Assembly (NCBI GenBank): GCA_023381235.1
Contig: JAMCTV010000099.1
Coordinates: 1 to 19,717 of the forward strand
Origin: Gammaproteobacteria bacterium
GTDB taxonomy: Bacteria; Pseudomonadota; Gammaproteobacteria; SURF-13
Reading direction: 5' to 3'
DNA length: 19,717 nt
Shown here: in pieces, positions 1-6,301 of the stretch
How the letters are laid out: each line of letters opens with the position of its first letter
Position numbering within the stretch: position 1 is the stretch's first letter
Translations under genes and position numbers: made by a program
Notes under the pieces: generated by a model
Told to the model about the DNA's origin: nothing
What the model saw: only the letters and a program-made list of their open reading frames with translations
Databases searched by the model: none

Positions 1-235
1 GGATGTGATGTTCATACGCACCCGCGCCAATGAAGCACAGCGGGCTGCCGTCTTGCGCCGCGCGCGCGCTCATCAAGCGCGCGACTTCCATCTCGGAAAG
101 CGGCGCTGGAACCTGGGTTAGTTTTCCGCCGCGCAGCGCGGGCGGAATCTCGTCGAACAACTCGGCGACGCTGCTCACGCCGATGGCGGCGAGCATCTCG
201 CGGACGTCTTCTTCGGTGTGCGGAATAAACGGCAT
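1..235 (-). CDS. gcvPA: Glycine dehydrogenase (decarboxylating) subunit 1, N-terminal part (cut by window edge)
   Basis: This is the first 78 residues of the alpha subunit of the two-subunit P protein. That PLP enzyme decarboxylates glycine and passes the aminomethyl group to the lipoyl arm of GcvH. The protein begins MPFIPHTEEDVREML, typical of the short GcvPA type rather than of the long fused GcvP, and the visible part ends in FIGAGAYEHH, a conserved stretch of this subunit. The ATG (233-235 on the plus strand) lies 8 bases after the gcvH stop, so the gene is the third of a gcvT-gcvH-gcvPA operon. A strong Shine-Dalgarno is not obvious, so translation may be coupled to gcvH. The PLP lysine sits in the partner subunit GcvPB, expected just outside the window. 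The rest of the gene is not seen. Confidence 0.93.
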   Translation of the reverse strand, partial: MPFIPHTEEDVREMLAAIGVSSVAELFDEIPPALRGGKLTQVPAPLSEMEVARLMSARAAQDGSPLCFIGAGAYEHHI

Positions 236-243
236 GATGTGCT

Positions 244-639
244 TTAGTGCGCCTCGGAGGCAATGAAGGACTCGTAACCCTCGGCGTCGAGCAAGCTGTT
301 CAACTCTGCCGGATTGGCGGGCTTGAGGCGCAGCATCCAGGCGCTGCCGTAGGCGTCCTTGTTGACCAGCTCCGGTTGATCGGTGAGCGCGCCGTTGGTT
401 TCAACCACTTCGCCCGCGAGGGGGCTGTAGATGTCCGACGCCGCCTTGACCGACTCCACCACCGCGCACGCCTCACCCGCCTTGGTTTTGCGGCCCGGCT
501 TGGGCAGTTCCACGTACACCACGTCGCCCAGCAAGTCCTGCGCGTGATCGGTGATGCCGACCTTCACCGTGCCGTCTGGCTGCGTCTCCACCCATTCGTG
601 GGTTTTGGTGTATTTAAGATGTTTCGGTATGTTGCTCAT
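244..639 (-). CDS. gcvH: Glycine cleavage system H protein (lipoyl carrier)
   Basis: GcvH shuttles the aminomethyl intermediate between the P, T and L proteins on a lipoyl-lysine arm. The 131-residue protein has the normal family length. The lipoylation motif ESVKAASDIYSP is intact, with the modified lysine at residue 65. The N-terminal YTKTHEWVE and the C-terminal LLDAEGYESFI stretches are also family hallmarks. The start is supported by a Shine-Dalgarno-like AGAGGA on the minus strand (plus-strand 647-652), a few bases before the ATG. It lies 20 bases downstream of gcvT and 8 bases upstream of gcvPA, so it is co-transcribed and should be under the same glycine riboswitch. Nothing unusual is seen in the protein. 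Confidence 0.97.
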   Translation of the reverse strand: MSNIPKHLKYTKTHEWVETQPDGTVKVGITDHAQDLLGDVVYVELPKPGRKTKAGEACAVVESVKAASDIYSPLAGEVVETNGALTDQPELVNKDAYGSAWMLRLKPANPAELNSLLDAEGYESFIASEAH

Positions 640-659
640 AGTAAGTTCCTCTGAAAACT

Positions 660-1754
660 TCAGACCAAAGATTTGCCGTTACGTACGAAAGGCGGCTTCA
701 CTACGGTGGCGGGTACAAGCTTGCCGCGTATCTCCACGGCGCACTGCGCGCCGGTGGCGGCGGGCACGCGCGCCAGTGCGATGGCCTTGCTTAAGGTAGG
801 CGAAAATCCGCCGCTGGTGACCTCACCCTCACCAGCGCCGGCACCTACACCATCCACGATTACTTTGAGATGATTGCGCAGCACGCCTTTTTCGTTCAAT
901 ACCAGCCCCACCAGCTTACGTTGCGCGCCTTGCGCCTTTTGCTTTTCCAGCGCTGCGCGGCCGATAAAATTGCGCGCCGCAGGCTCCCATGCCACGGTCC
1001 ATTCCAACCCGCATTCCAGCGGGGTAATCGTTTCGTCCATGTCCGTACCGTACAGATTCATGCCCGCCTCCAGACGCAGCGTGTCGCGTGCACCCAGCCC
1101 TATCGGCTTTACGCCTTTTTCAAGCAGCGCGCGCCACAGTTGTACCGCGTCTTTGCCCGGCAACAGCAATTCAAAACCATCCTCGCCGGTGTAGCCGGTG
1201 CGGCCAATAAACACCTCGCCTTCACAAGTCGCATAAAATGGTTTGAGCTGGGCGGCCTGCTCGCGCAGCTTCGCATCCAGCACCTCATACACGCGCTCGC
1301 GCGCCTGCGGCCCCTGCACCGCAATCATGGCCAGTTCCGGCTGTTCGGTGACGCTGACCTTGTATGCGCCCACCCGCTGGTTGATCCAGGCCAAATCCTT
1401 TGCGCGCGTGGCGGCGTTCACCACGATGCGGAACCAGTCTTCCTGCATGAAATAGACGATCAGGTCGTCTATCACTCCGCCCTGTTCGTTTAACATGCAG
1501 GTGTATAGCGCCTGCCGGGGCTTCAGCTTGTCTACATTGTTGGCGATAAGGTGTTTGAGAAACGCGCGCGTTTCCGCGCCGCGCAAATCCACGATGGTCA
1601 TGTGCGACACGTCGAACATGCCCGCCGCGCGGCGCACCTGATGGTGCTCCTCGATCTGCGAGCCGTAATGAATCGGCATGTCCCAGCCCGCGAAGTCCAC
1701 GATCTTGGCGCCCGCGGCGAGGTGTTCGTTATATAAAGGTGTCCGGTGTCCCAT
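660..1754 (-). CDS. gcvT: Aminomethyltransferase (glycine cleavage T protein)
   Basis: GcvT transfers the methylene carbon of the GcvH-bound aminomethyl group to tetrahydrofolate, releasing ammonia. The 364-residue protein has the usual length and starts MGHRTPLYNEHLAAGAKIVDF, a classic GcvT N terminus. Other hallmarks are GMFDVSHM (about 45-52), the folate-pocket stretch GGVIDDLIVY with D96/D97, RTGYTGEDGFEL, and the C-terminal TSGGFSPTLSKAIALA. An upstream in-frame ATG at 1787 would add 11 residues, but it lies inside the terminator stem; the chosen ATG matches the family and has GAG about nine bases upstream. It is the first gene of the gcvTH-PA operon. Expression is probably controlled by the tandem glycine riboswitch and terminator just upstream. 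Confidence 0.97.
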   Translation of the reverse strand: MGHRTPLYNEHLAAGAKIVDFAGWDMPIHYGSQIEEHHQVRRAAGMFDVSHMTIVDLRGAETRAFLKHLIANNVDKLKPRQALYTCMLNEQGGVIDDLIVYFMQEDWFRIVVNAATRAKDLAWINQRVGAYKVSVTEQPELAMIAVQGPQARERVYEVLDAKLREQAAQLKPFYATCEGEVFIGRTGYTGEDGFELLLPGKDAVQLWRALLEKGVKPIGLGARDTLRLEAGMNLYGTDMDETITPLECGLEWTVAWEPAARNFIGRAALEKQKAQGAQRKLVGLVLNEKGVLRNHLKVIVDGVGAGAGEGEVTSGGFSPTLSKAIALARVPAATGAQCAVEIRGKLVPATVVKPPFVRNGKSLV

Positions 1755-1771
1755 GATGATCTCAAGAAAAT

Positions 1772-1818
1772 AAAAAAGGGCGATCACCGCAACGGCCGCA
1801 CCGGTACAGTGATCGCCC
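1772..1818 (-). terminator. Intrinsic terminator of the glycine riboswitch expression platform
   Basis: On the minus strand a perfect 10-bp stem (GGGCGATCAC paired with GTGATCGCCC, plus-strand 1809-1818 and 1778-1787) encloses a 21-base loop. It is followed directly by a run of six T (1777-1772). This is a textbook Rho-independent terminator placed between aptamer 2 and the gcvT ribosome-binding region. Glycine riboswitches ahead of gcvT are usually ON switches, so I infer that glycine binding favours an alternative fold and read-through. Confidence 0.88.
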
Positions 1819-1892
1819 TTCTGTCTTGTGACCTGAGAGCTTGAGCCCCGTCGGTGTCATCCGCAAGATCAAAACGGATGCTCTCTCCAGAA
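1819..1892 (-). ncRNA. Glycine riboswitch, second aptamer
   Basis: Read on the minus strand this begins TTCTGGAGAGAGC and ends GCTCTCAGGTCACAAGACAGAA. A TTCTG/CAGAA closing helix, the CACCGACGGGGC internal element and the CTCTCAGGT motif match the second aptamer of tandem gcvT riboswitches. The 3' part reads GTCACAAGACAG where the family usually has a GTAAAAGGACAG-like sequence, so one conserved region is slightly divergent. It lies immediately before the terminator, where ligand state would decide read-through. Confidence 0.88.
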
Positions 1893-1901
1893 TGATGTTA
1901 A

Positions 1902-2003
1902 TTACCCTTGCGGTCCTTTTGCCTGAGCGATTCCGGGCGGGTTGCGCCTTCGGCGCCCCGCTGCCCGGTTAAAGCCAGGCGCGGAGTCTCTCCCTCAAGG
2001 GTT
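1902..2003 (-). ncRNA. Glycine riboswitch, first aptamer
   Basis: The minus strand shows the hallmarks of the first gcvT aptamer: CCCTTGAGGGAGAGACTCC, the GGGGCGCCGAAGGCGCAACCC hairpin region and CTCAGGCAAAAGGACCG. CCCTTG and CAAGGG at the two ends can pair to close P1. A short A/T-rich linker (about 1893-1901) joins it to the second aptamer. The whole leader thus has the standard tandem arrangement, which directly senses glycine and controls the glycine cleavage genes downstream. Confidence 0.92.
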
Positions 2004-2009
2004 CGCAAC

Positions 2010-2038
2010 ACTATACCTTGACCGTGTTGAGATGCCAA
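2010..2038 (-). promoter_or_regulatory. Sigma-70 promoter for the riboswitch-gcv operon
   Basis: On the minus strand TTGGCA (plus-strand 2033-2038) and TATAGT (2010-2015) are separated by exactly 17 bases, a near-consensus -35/-10 pair. Transcription would start a few bases before the first aptamer, so the riboswitch would be at the very 5' end of the transcript. The promoter lies within 15-45 bases after the cbbR stop codon. Read-through from cbbR would also enter the riboswitch. Confidence 0.8.
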
Positions 2039-2051
2039 GAAGCCGTGCCCT

Positions 2052-2966
2052 TCATTTCCTGGAAATGCGCCTGCCTTCGGCCAGCAGATAGTCGCAAAAC
2101 GTGCGCGCCACCACCGATAACTGTTTGCCCGCGGGATAGACCAGATACCAGTGGCGTTGAATGGGAAAGTGCTGCACATCGAGGATCGTGAGCGGGCCGC
2201 GCTCGCCTTCCAGCGCCAGGGTGTGGCGCGACAGCACCGAGACGCCCAGGCCTCCCGCAATGGCCTGCTTGATTGCCTCGTTGCTGCCCAGTTCCATGCG
2301 GATGTTGAGCTTGATGCCGTGTTCATCGAACAAACGCTGCGCCGCCATGCGCGTGCCGGAGCCCGGCTCGCGCATCAGAAATGGCTCCCCGGCCAGGCGT
2401 TTCAGCGCGATGCATTTTTTCTTCGCCAGCGCATGGTCGCGCGGCGCCACCACCACCAGCGGATTTTCCAGAAACGGCTGGGAATGTACCTCAAGGTTTT
2501 CCGGCGGCTGGCCGAGTATGTAGAGATCATCGAGATTGTCCGCCAAGCGCTGCAACACGCTCTCGCGGTTGATCACCTGCAGCGACACGTCCACGCCCGG
2601 ATAGTGCTGGCAGAATGGCCCGATCAGGCGCGGCGCGAAATATTCCGCGGTGGTGATCACCGCCAGGCGCAACTGGCCCTTCTTCATCCCCTTCATGTCC
2701 GCCACGCTCATCTCGAATTCGGCGAATTTGCCGAAGATGTCGCGGCACAGCGCAAGCAGTTCCCGTCCCGCCGCAGTGAGATGAATGCGTTTGCCCAGAT
2801 GCTCGAACAGCGGCAGGCCGACGTTTTCTTCGACCTGCTTGATCTGCATGGAGATGGCGGGCTGGGTGAGATAGAGTTCCTCGGCGGCGCGCGTATAATT
2901 CAAATGGCGCGCCACCGCCTCGAATACCTTGAGCTGGCGTAAGGTGCTGTTCCTCATGAGGCGCAT
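2052..2966 (-). CDS. cbbR: LysR-type transcriptional regulator CbbR of the RubisCO operon
   Basis: CbbR is the LysR-family regulator that activates cbb operons in response to metabolites signalling the redox and carbon state. The 304-residue protein has an N-terminal winged helix-turn-helix (about 8-65, including LRQLKVFEAVARHLNYTRAA and LTQPAISMQIKQVEENVG). A two-lobe substrate-binding-type effector domain follows (about 95-300), with REPGSGTR and GSNEAIKQAIAGGLGVSVLS. The LRQLKVFE opening and the position divergent from cbbL identify it as CbbR rather than another LysR protein. Two in-frame ATGs, at 2966 and 2957, are possible and neither has a strong Shine-Dalgarno. LysR regulators often repress their own gene from the shared intergenic boxes, and this layout suggests the same. 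Confidence 0.93.
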   Translation of the reverse strand: MRLMRNSTLRQLKVFEAVARHLNYTRAAEELYLTQPAISMQIKQVEENVGLPLFEHLGKRIHLTAAGRELLALCRDIFGKFAEFEMSVADMKGMKKGQLRLAVITTAEYFAPRLIGPFCQHYPGVDVSLQVINRESVLQRLADNLDDLYILGQPPENLEVHSQPFLENPLVVVAPRDHALAKKKCIALKRLAGEPFLMREPGSGTRMAAQRLFDEHGIKLNIRMELGSNEAIKQAIAGGLGVSVLSRHTLALEGERGPLTILDVQHFPIQRHWYLVYPAGKQLSVVARTFCDYLLAEGRRISRK

Positions 2967-2971
2967 TCTAT

Positions 2972-3020
2972 CATAAGTTAAATATTATGACACATATCAA
3001 AAATACTGAATATCATTTAT
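2972..3020. promoter_or_regulatory. Putative CbbR (LysR-type) operator cluster
   Basis: Three matches to the LysR/CbbR half-site pattern TNA-N7-TNA occur in the cbbR-cbbL gap: 2979-2991 (TTA...TGA), 2998-3010 (TCA...TGA) and 3008-3020 (TGA...TTA). The first lies in a longer palindrome with arms TCATAA and TTATGA (2972-2977 and 2986-2991). A weak -10-like TAGAGT at 3035-3040 would place the boxes at roughly -60 to -30, which suits a LysR activator. The region is A/T-rich, so single matches could be chance; the cluster and its position support the call. Binding is inferred. Confidence 0.6.
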
Positions 3021-3044
3021 GGTTAAGCCGGGTTAGAGTAGGCG

Positions 3045-3212
3045 CCAGTGGTACTGGACGCTCGGTGCGGAGAGTCCCGCGCCAGGCGGCGGAATCAATA
3101 TTTTCGTCCCGCGCGGTATGAAACCACGCGGGACGACCAAAGGGGAGAGCTAACGCTTCTCCCCTTTGGTAACCCCATTGTTGTTGAAGAGCCCACGCTA
3201 AAAGCGCGGGAG
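3045..3212 (+). promoter_or_regulatory. Hairpin-rich 5' leader of cbbL
   Basis: Consecutive inverted repeats fill the DNA before cbbL. The first is CCAGT/ACTGG at 3046-3058. The second has a 9-bp stem CGTCCCGCG/CGCGGGACG at 3105-3135 that extends inward after one mismatch. The third is a perfect 13-bp stem ACCAAAGGGGAGA/TCTCCCCTTTGGT at 3136-3170. The fourth, CCCACGC/GCGCGGG, is imperfect and lies at 3192-3210 just before the Shine-Dalgarno. None is followed by a T-run, so these are not simple terminators. If transcribed they would form a structured leader of about 190 bases. Whether they stabilise the mRNA, sense something, or derive from a dispersed repeat cannot be told here. Confidence 0.5.
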
Positions 3213-3238
3213 TAAATTTAAAATCATTGGAGGCCAAC

Positions 3239-4726
3239 ATGGCAAAGACTGAAGCTGGTGGAACGATGAAGGAAGGTAAGGAGCGCTATAAATCCGGCGT
3301 AATACCTTACAAGAAGATGGGTTATTGGGAGCCGGATTACAAGCCCAAGGATACCGATGTGATCGCGATGTTCCGTATCACCCCGCAGGAAGGTGTGGAC
3401 GCCGATGAGGCCGCCGCCGCCGTCGCCGGCGAATCGTCCACTGCCACCTGGACCGTGGTATGGACCGATCGTTTGACCGCCTGCGAACTATACCGCGCCA
3501 AGGCTTACCGCGTGGACCCGGTGCCCAACACCGGCCCCGGCACCAAGACCGAGCAGCAGTACTTCGCCTACATTGCTTATGATCTCGATCTGTTCGAGCC
3601 CGGCTCGATCGCCAACCTGACTGCCTCGATCATCGGCAACGTGTTCGGCTTCAAGGCGGTGAAGGCGCTGCGCCTGGAAGACATGCGCATCCCGGTCGCC
3701 TACCTCAAGACCTTCCAAGGCCCGGCCACCGGCATCGTGGTGGAGCGCGAGCGACTGGACAAGTTTGGCCGCCCGCTGCTCGGCGCCACCACCAAGCCCA
3801 AGCTCGGCCTGTCGGGCCGCAACTACGGCCGCGTGGTGTACGAGGCCCTCAAGGGCGGTCTCGATTTCGTGAAGGACGACGAGAACATCAACTCGCAGCC
3901 GTTCATGCACTGGCGTGACCGCTTCCTGTACTGCATGGACGCCGTGAACAAGGCCTCCGCCGCCACCGGTGAAGTGAAGGGTCACTACCTCAACATCACC
4001 GCCGGCACTATGGAAGAGATGTACGAGCGCGCCGAGTTCGCCAAGGAGCTGGGCTCCTGCATCGTCATGATTGATCTTGTCATCGGCTACACCGCCATTC
4101 AGTCCATGGCCAAGTGGGCGCGCAAGAACGACATGATTCTGCACCTGCACCGCGCCGGTAACTCGACCTACTCGCGCCAGAAGAATCACGGCATGAACTT
4201 CCGCGTGATCTGCAAGTGGATGCGCATGGCGGGCGTGGATCACATCCATGCCGGCACCGTGGTCGGCAAGCTGGAAGGCGACCCCTTGATGATCAAGGGT
4301 TTCTACGACACCCTGCGCGAGACGCACACCCCGCAGAGCCTGGAACACGGCCTGTTCTTCGAGCAGGACTGGGCGTCCTTGAACAAGGTGATGCCGGTGG
4401 CGTCCGGCGGTATCCACGCCGGTCAGATGCACCAGTTGCTGCACTATCTCGGCGAAGACGTGGTGCTGCAATTCGGCGGCGGCACCATCGGCCACCCGAT
4501 GGGCATCCAGGCGGGCGCGACTGCGAACCGCGTGGCGCTGGAAGTCATGATTCAGGCGCGCAACGAAGGCGTTGATATCTGGAATGAAGGTCCGCAGGTG
4601 CTGGAGAAGGCCGCCAAGTGGTGTTCGCCGCTCAAGGCCGCGCTGGATACCTGGAAGGACATCACCTTCAACTACGAGTCCACCGACACCGCCGACTTCG
4701 TGCCGACGGCCACGGCCAGCGTTTAA
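3239..4726 (+). CDS. cbbL: RubisCO large subunit, red-type form I (IC)
   Basis: The catalytic subunit of RubisCO carboxylates ribulose-1,5-bisphosphate in the Calvin cycle. The 495-residue protein carries all key residues: K186 and K188 in TTKPKLG, the carbamylated lysine K212 with Mg ligands D214 and E215 in DFVKDDEN, H304 in LHLHRAG, H337 in DHIHAGT, and the loop-6 lysine K344 in VVGKLEGDP. The N terminus (YKSGVIPYKKMGYWEPDY) and DTDVIAMFRITPQEGVD are of the red form IC/ID type, not the green IA/IB type. That agrees with the CbbX activase downstream. The ATG at 3239 is preferred over the TTG at 3227 because GGAGG (3229-3233) sits five bases before it. It is probably the first gene of cbbLSX-can, driven by CbbR. 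Confidence 0.98.
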   Translation: MAKTEAGGTMKEGKERYKSGVIPYKKMGYWEPDYKPKDTDVIAMFRITPQEGVDADEAAAAVAGESSTATWTVVWTDRLTACELYRAKAYRVDPVPNTGPGTKTEQQYFAYIAYDLDLFEPGSIANLTASIIGNVFGFKAVKALRLEDMRIPVAYLKTFQGPATGIVVERERLDKFGRPLLGATTKPKLGLSGRNYGRVVYEALKGGLDFVKDDENINSQPFMHWRDRFLYCMDAVNKASAATGEVKGHYLNITAGTMEEMYERAEFAKELGSCIVMIDLVIGYTAIQSMAKWARKNDMILHLHRAGNSTYSRQKNHGMNFRVICKWMRMAGVDHIHAGTVVGKLEGDPLMIKGFYDTLRETHTPQSLEHGLFFEQDWASLNKVMPVASGGIHAGQMHQLLHYLGEDVVLQFGGGTIGHPMGIQAGATANRVALEVMIQARNEGVDIWNEGPQVLEKAAKWCSPLKAALDTWKDITFNYESTDTADFVPTATASV

Positions 4727-4728
4727 TT

Positions 4729-4772
4729 AAATCCCCCTTCCCCCCTTTTCAAAGGGGGGCGAGGGAGGATTT
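4729..4772. repeat. C/G-tract palindromic intergenic repeat between cbbL and cbbS
   Basis: An imperfect inverted repeat starts AAATCC and ends GGATTT. Its core is CCCCCCTTTT followed by CAAAGGGGGG, with arms interrupted near 4738-4740 and 4760-4766. It begins two bases after the cbbL stop and ends 16 bases before the cbbS Shine-Dalgarno. Similar C-run/G-run palindromes are commonly dispersed in bacterial genomes, so I read it as an inserted intergenic repeat. In RNA it would be a strong hairpin that could protect the cbbL 3' end or alter the cbbL:cbbS ratio. Confidence 0.65.
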
Positions 4773-4804
4773 CTGAAACTACGAATTTGAGGAGATAAGC
4801 AACC

Positions 4805-5239
4805 ATGATGACCAATCCAGGCAACAAGGTCACGCAGGGACAGTTCTCGTTCCTGCCTGATCTCACCGACGCGCAGATCACCGCGCAGATCAAGTACGCG
4901 CTGAACAACGGCTGGGCGGTCAACGTCGAGTACACCGACGATCCGCACCCGCGCAACACCTATTGGGAAATGTACGGCATGCCGATGTTCGACCTGAAGG
5001 ACCCGGCGGGAATCATGCTGGAGATCAGCAACTGCCGTAAGACCTTCCCCAATCATTACATCCGGGTCACGGCGTTCGACAGTTCGCGCGGCGTGGAGTC
5101 TCTGCGCATGTCGTACCTCGTCAACCGTCCCAAGAACGAACCCGGCTTCGGCTTGGTGCGCCAGGAATCGCACGGCCGCAACATCCGTTACACCGTGCAT
5201 TCCTACGCCACCGACAAGCCTGAGGGCGAGCGGTATTAA
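4805..5239 (+). CDS. cbbS: RubisCO small subunit, red-type form I
   Basis: The small subunit caps the large-subunit octamer to give the L8S8 holoenzyme. The 144-residue protein begins with TQGQFSFLPDLTDAQI and contains WAVNVEYTDDPHPRNTYWEMYGMPMFD, the typical red-type small-subunit core. The long C-terminal extension after residue 110 (about GFGLVRQESHGRNIRYTV onward) is the beta-hairpin region that distinguishes red-type from green-type small subunits. GAGGAG at 4789-4794 precedes the start. The first of two adjacent ATGs (4805, 4808) is chosen, although the spacing is slightly long. It follows cbbL by 78 bases that contain a palindromic repeat, and a terminator-like hairpin follows it. Confidence 0.97.
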   Translation: MMTNPGNKVTQGQFSFLPDLTDAQITAQIKYALNNGWAVNVEYTDDPHPRNTYWEMYGMPMFDLKDPAGIMLEISNCRKTFPNHYIRVTAFDSSRGVESLRMSYLVNRPKNEPGFGLVRQESHGRNIRYTVHSYATDKPEGERY

Positions 5240-5259
5240 TCCTGCCAACTGTTGTATCA

Positions 5260-5285
5260 GGGGCGGCGCAACGCCGCCCCGTTTT
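5260..5285 (+). terminator. Terminator-like hairpin between cbbS and cbbX
   Basis: A 9-bp perfect stem GGGGCGGCG/CGCCGCCCC (5260-5268 and 5272-5280) with a CAA loop is followed by GTTTTT. It is 20 bases after cbbS and about 50 before cbbX. It has the form of an intrinsic terminator. Because cbbX belongs functionally with cbbLS, I infer partial termination or attenuation that keeps the activase level far below that of RubisCO. A separate cbbX promoter is the alternative. Confidence 0.75.
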
Positions 5286-5333
5286 TCTGTTTCACGCCCT
5301 CCTCATCATGGAGGAATATTCTGGAGATAAGCC

Positions 5334-6290
5334 ATGAGCGACCCCATCGCCGGACAAGATACCAAACCTGGGCCCAAGGCCCTGCACGCCGTCCCAGACG
5401 CCACGCCGGTGGACCTGGACGCCGCGTTCCGCGACTCGCACGTGCAAGAGGTGCTGGACAAGCTCGATCGCGAACTCATCGGCTTGAAGCCGGTCAAGAC
5501 GCGCATCCGCGAGATCGCCGCGCTACTCTTGGTGGACCGTCTGCGCAAGGGCATCGGGCTGACCGCTGGCGCGCCGAGCCTGCACATGTGCTTCACCGGC
5601 AACCCCGGCACCGGCAAGACCACGGTCGCGATGCGCATGGCGGAAATCCTGCACCGTCTGGGCTACATACGCCTGGGCCACCTGGTGGCCGTCACGCGCG
5701 ATGATCTGGTCGGCCAATACATCGGCCACACTGCGCCCAAGACCAAGGAAGTATTGAAAAAAGCGATGGGCGGCGTGCTGTTCATAGACGAAGCCTATTA
5801 CCTGTACAAGCCGGAAAACGAGCGCGACTACGGCGCCGAATCCATCGAGATTTTATTGCAGGTGATGGAAAACCAGCGTGAAGACCTGGTGGTGATTCTG
5901 GCCGGCTACAAAGACAAGATGGACCGGTTCTTCCAAAGCAATCCCGGCATGTCCTCGCGCATCGCGCACCACATTGATTTCCCCGATTACGCGCCGGACG
6001 AACTGGTGGCGATCGCCAGGCTGATGCTGGAAGAGCAGCAGTACCGCTTCAGCTCCGATGCCGAGCGGGCGTTCGCCGACTACATCATCAAGCGCATGAA
6101 GATGCCGCACTTCGCCAACGCGCGCAGCGTGCGCAATGCTCTCGACCGCGCGCGCCTGCGCCAGGCCAATCGCCTGTTTGCCAAGCCCGGCGCCAAGCTT
6201 ACCAAGAAAGACCTGGTCACCATCGAGGCCGGCGATATTCTGGCCAGCCGAGTATTCACCGAAGGCGCGCCGGACACGGAAATCGTTTAG
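5334..6290 (+). CDS. cbbX: Red-type RubisCO activase CbbX (AAA+ ATPase)
   Basis: CbbX forms a hexameric AAA+ motor that pulls on the C terminus of red-type RubisCO large subunits to release inhibitory sugar phosphates. The 318-residue protein has a Walker A GNPGTGKTT (89-97, K95), a Walker B VLFIDEAYYLY (148-158, D152/E153), and a pore-loop YIGHT (129-133). A sensor-1 region AGYKDKM (190-196), an arginine-finger candidate R209 in NPGMSSRI and a sensor-2 helix with NARSVRNALDRAR (262-274) follow. Length and motifs match characterised CbbX. The start has GGAG seven bases upstream (5323-5326). Being a red-type activase, it confirms the RubisCO class of cbbLS. The carbonic anhydrase gene starts 11 bases after its stop. 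Confidence 0.96.
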   Translation: MSDPIAGQDTKPGPKALHAVPDATPVDLDAAFRDSHVQEVLDKLDRELIGLKPVKTRIREIAALLLVDRLRKGIGLTAGAPSLHMCFTGNPGTGKTTVAMRMAEILHRLGYIRLGHLVAVTRDDLVGQYIGHTAPKTKEVLKKAMGGVLFIDEAYYLYKPENERDYGAESIEILLQVMENQREDLVVILAGYKDKMDRFFQSNPGMSSRIAHHIDFPDYAPDELVAIARLMLEEQQYRFSSDAERAFADYIIKRMKMPHFANARSVRNALDRARLRQANRLFAKPGAKLTKKDLVTIEAGDILASRVFTEGAPDTEIV

Positions 6291-6301
6291 TCCAGGCTTG
6301 A

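Noticed and set aside
1755..1787. Upstream ATG start of gcvT at 1787
   Set aside because: It lies inside the riboswitch terminator stem and adds residues not found in GcvT proteins.
3013..3240. Minus-strand open frame of 75 codons covering the cbbL leader
   Set aside because: It would start within the cbbL start codon, has no ribosome site, and its sequence is dictated by the hairpins. It may reflect a dispersed repeat but is not supported as a gene.
3488..4495. Minus-strand open frame (335 codons) opposite cbbL
   Set aside because: It is a shadow of the well-supported RubisCO large subunit; no recognisable protein features.
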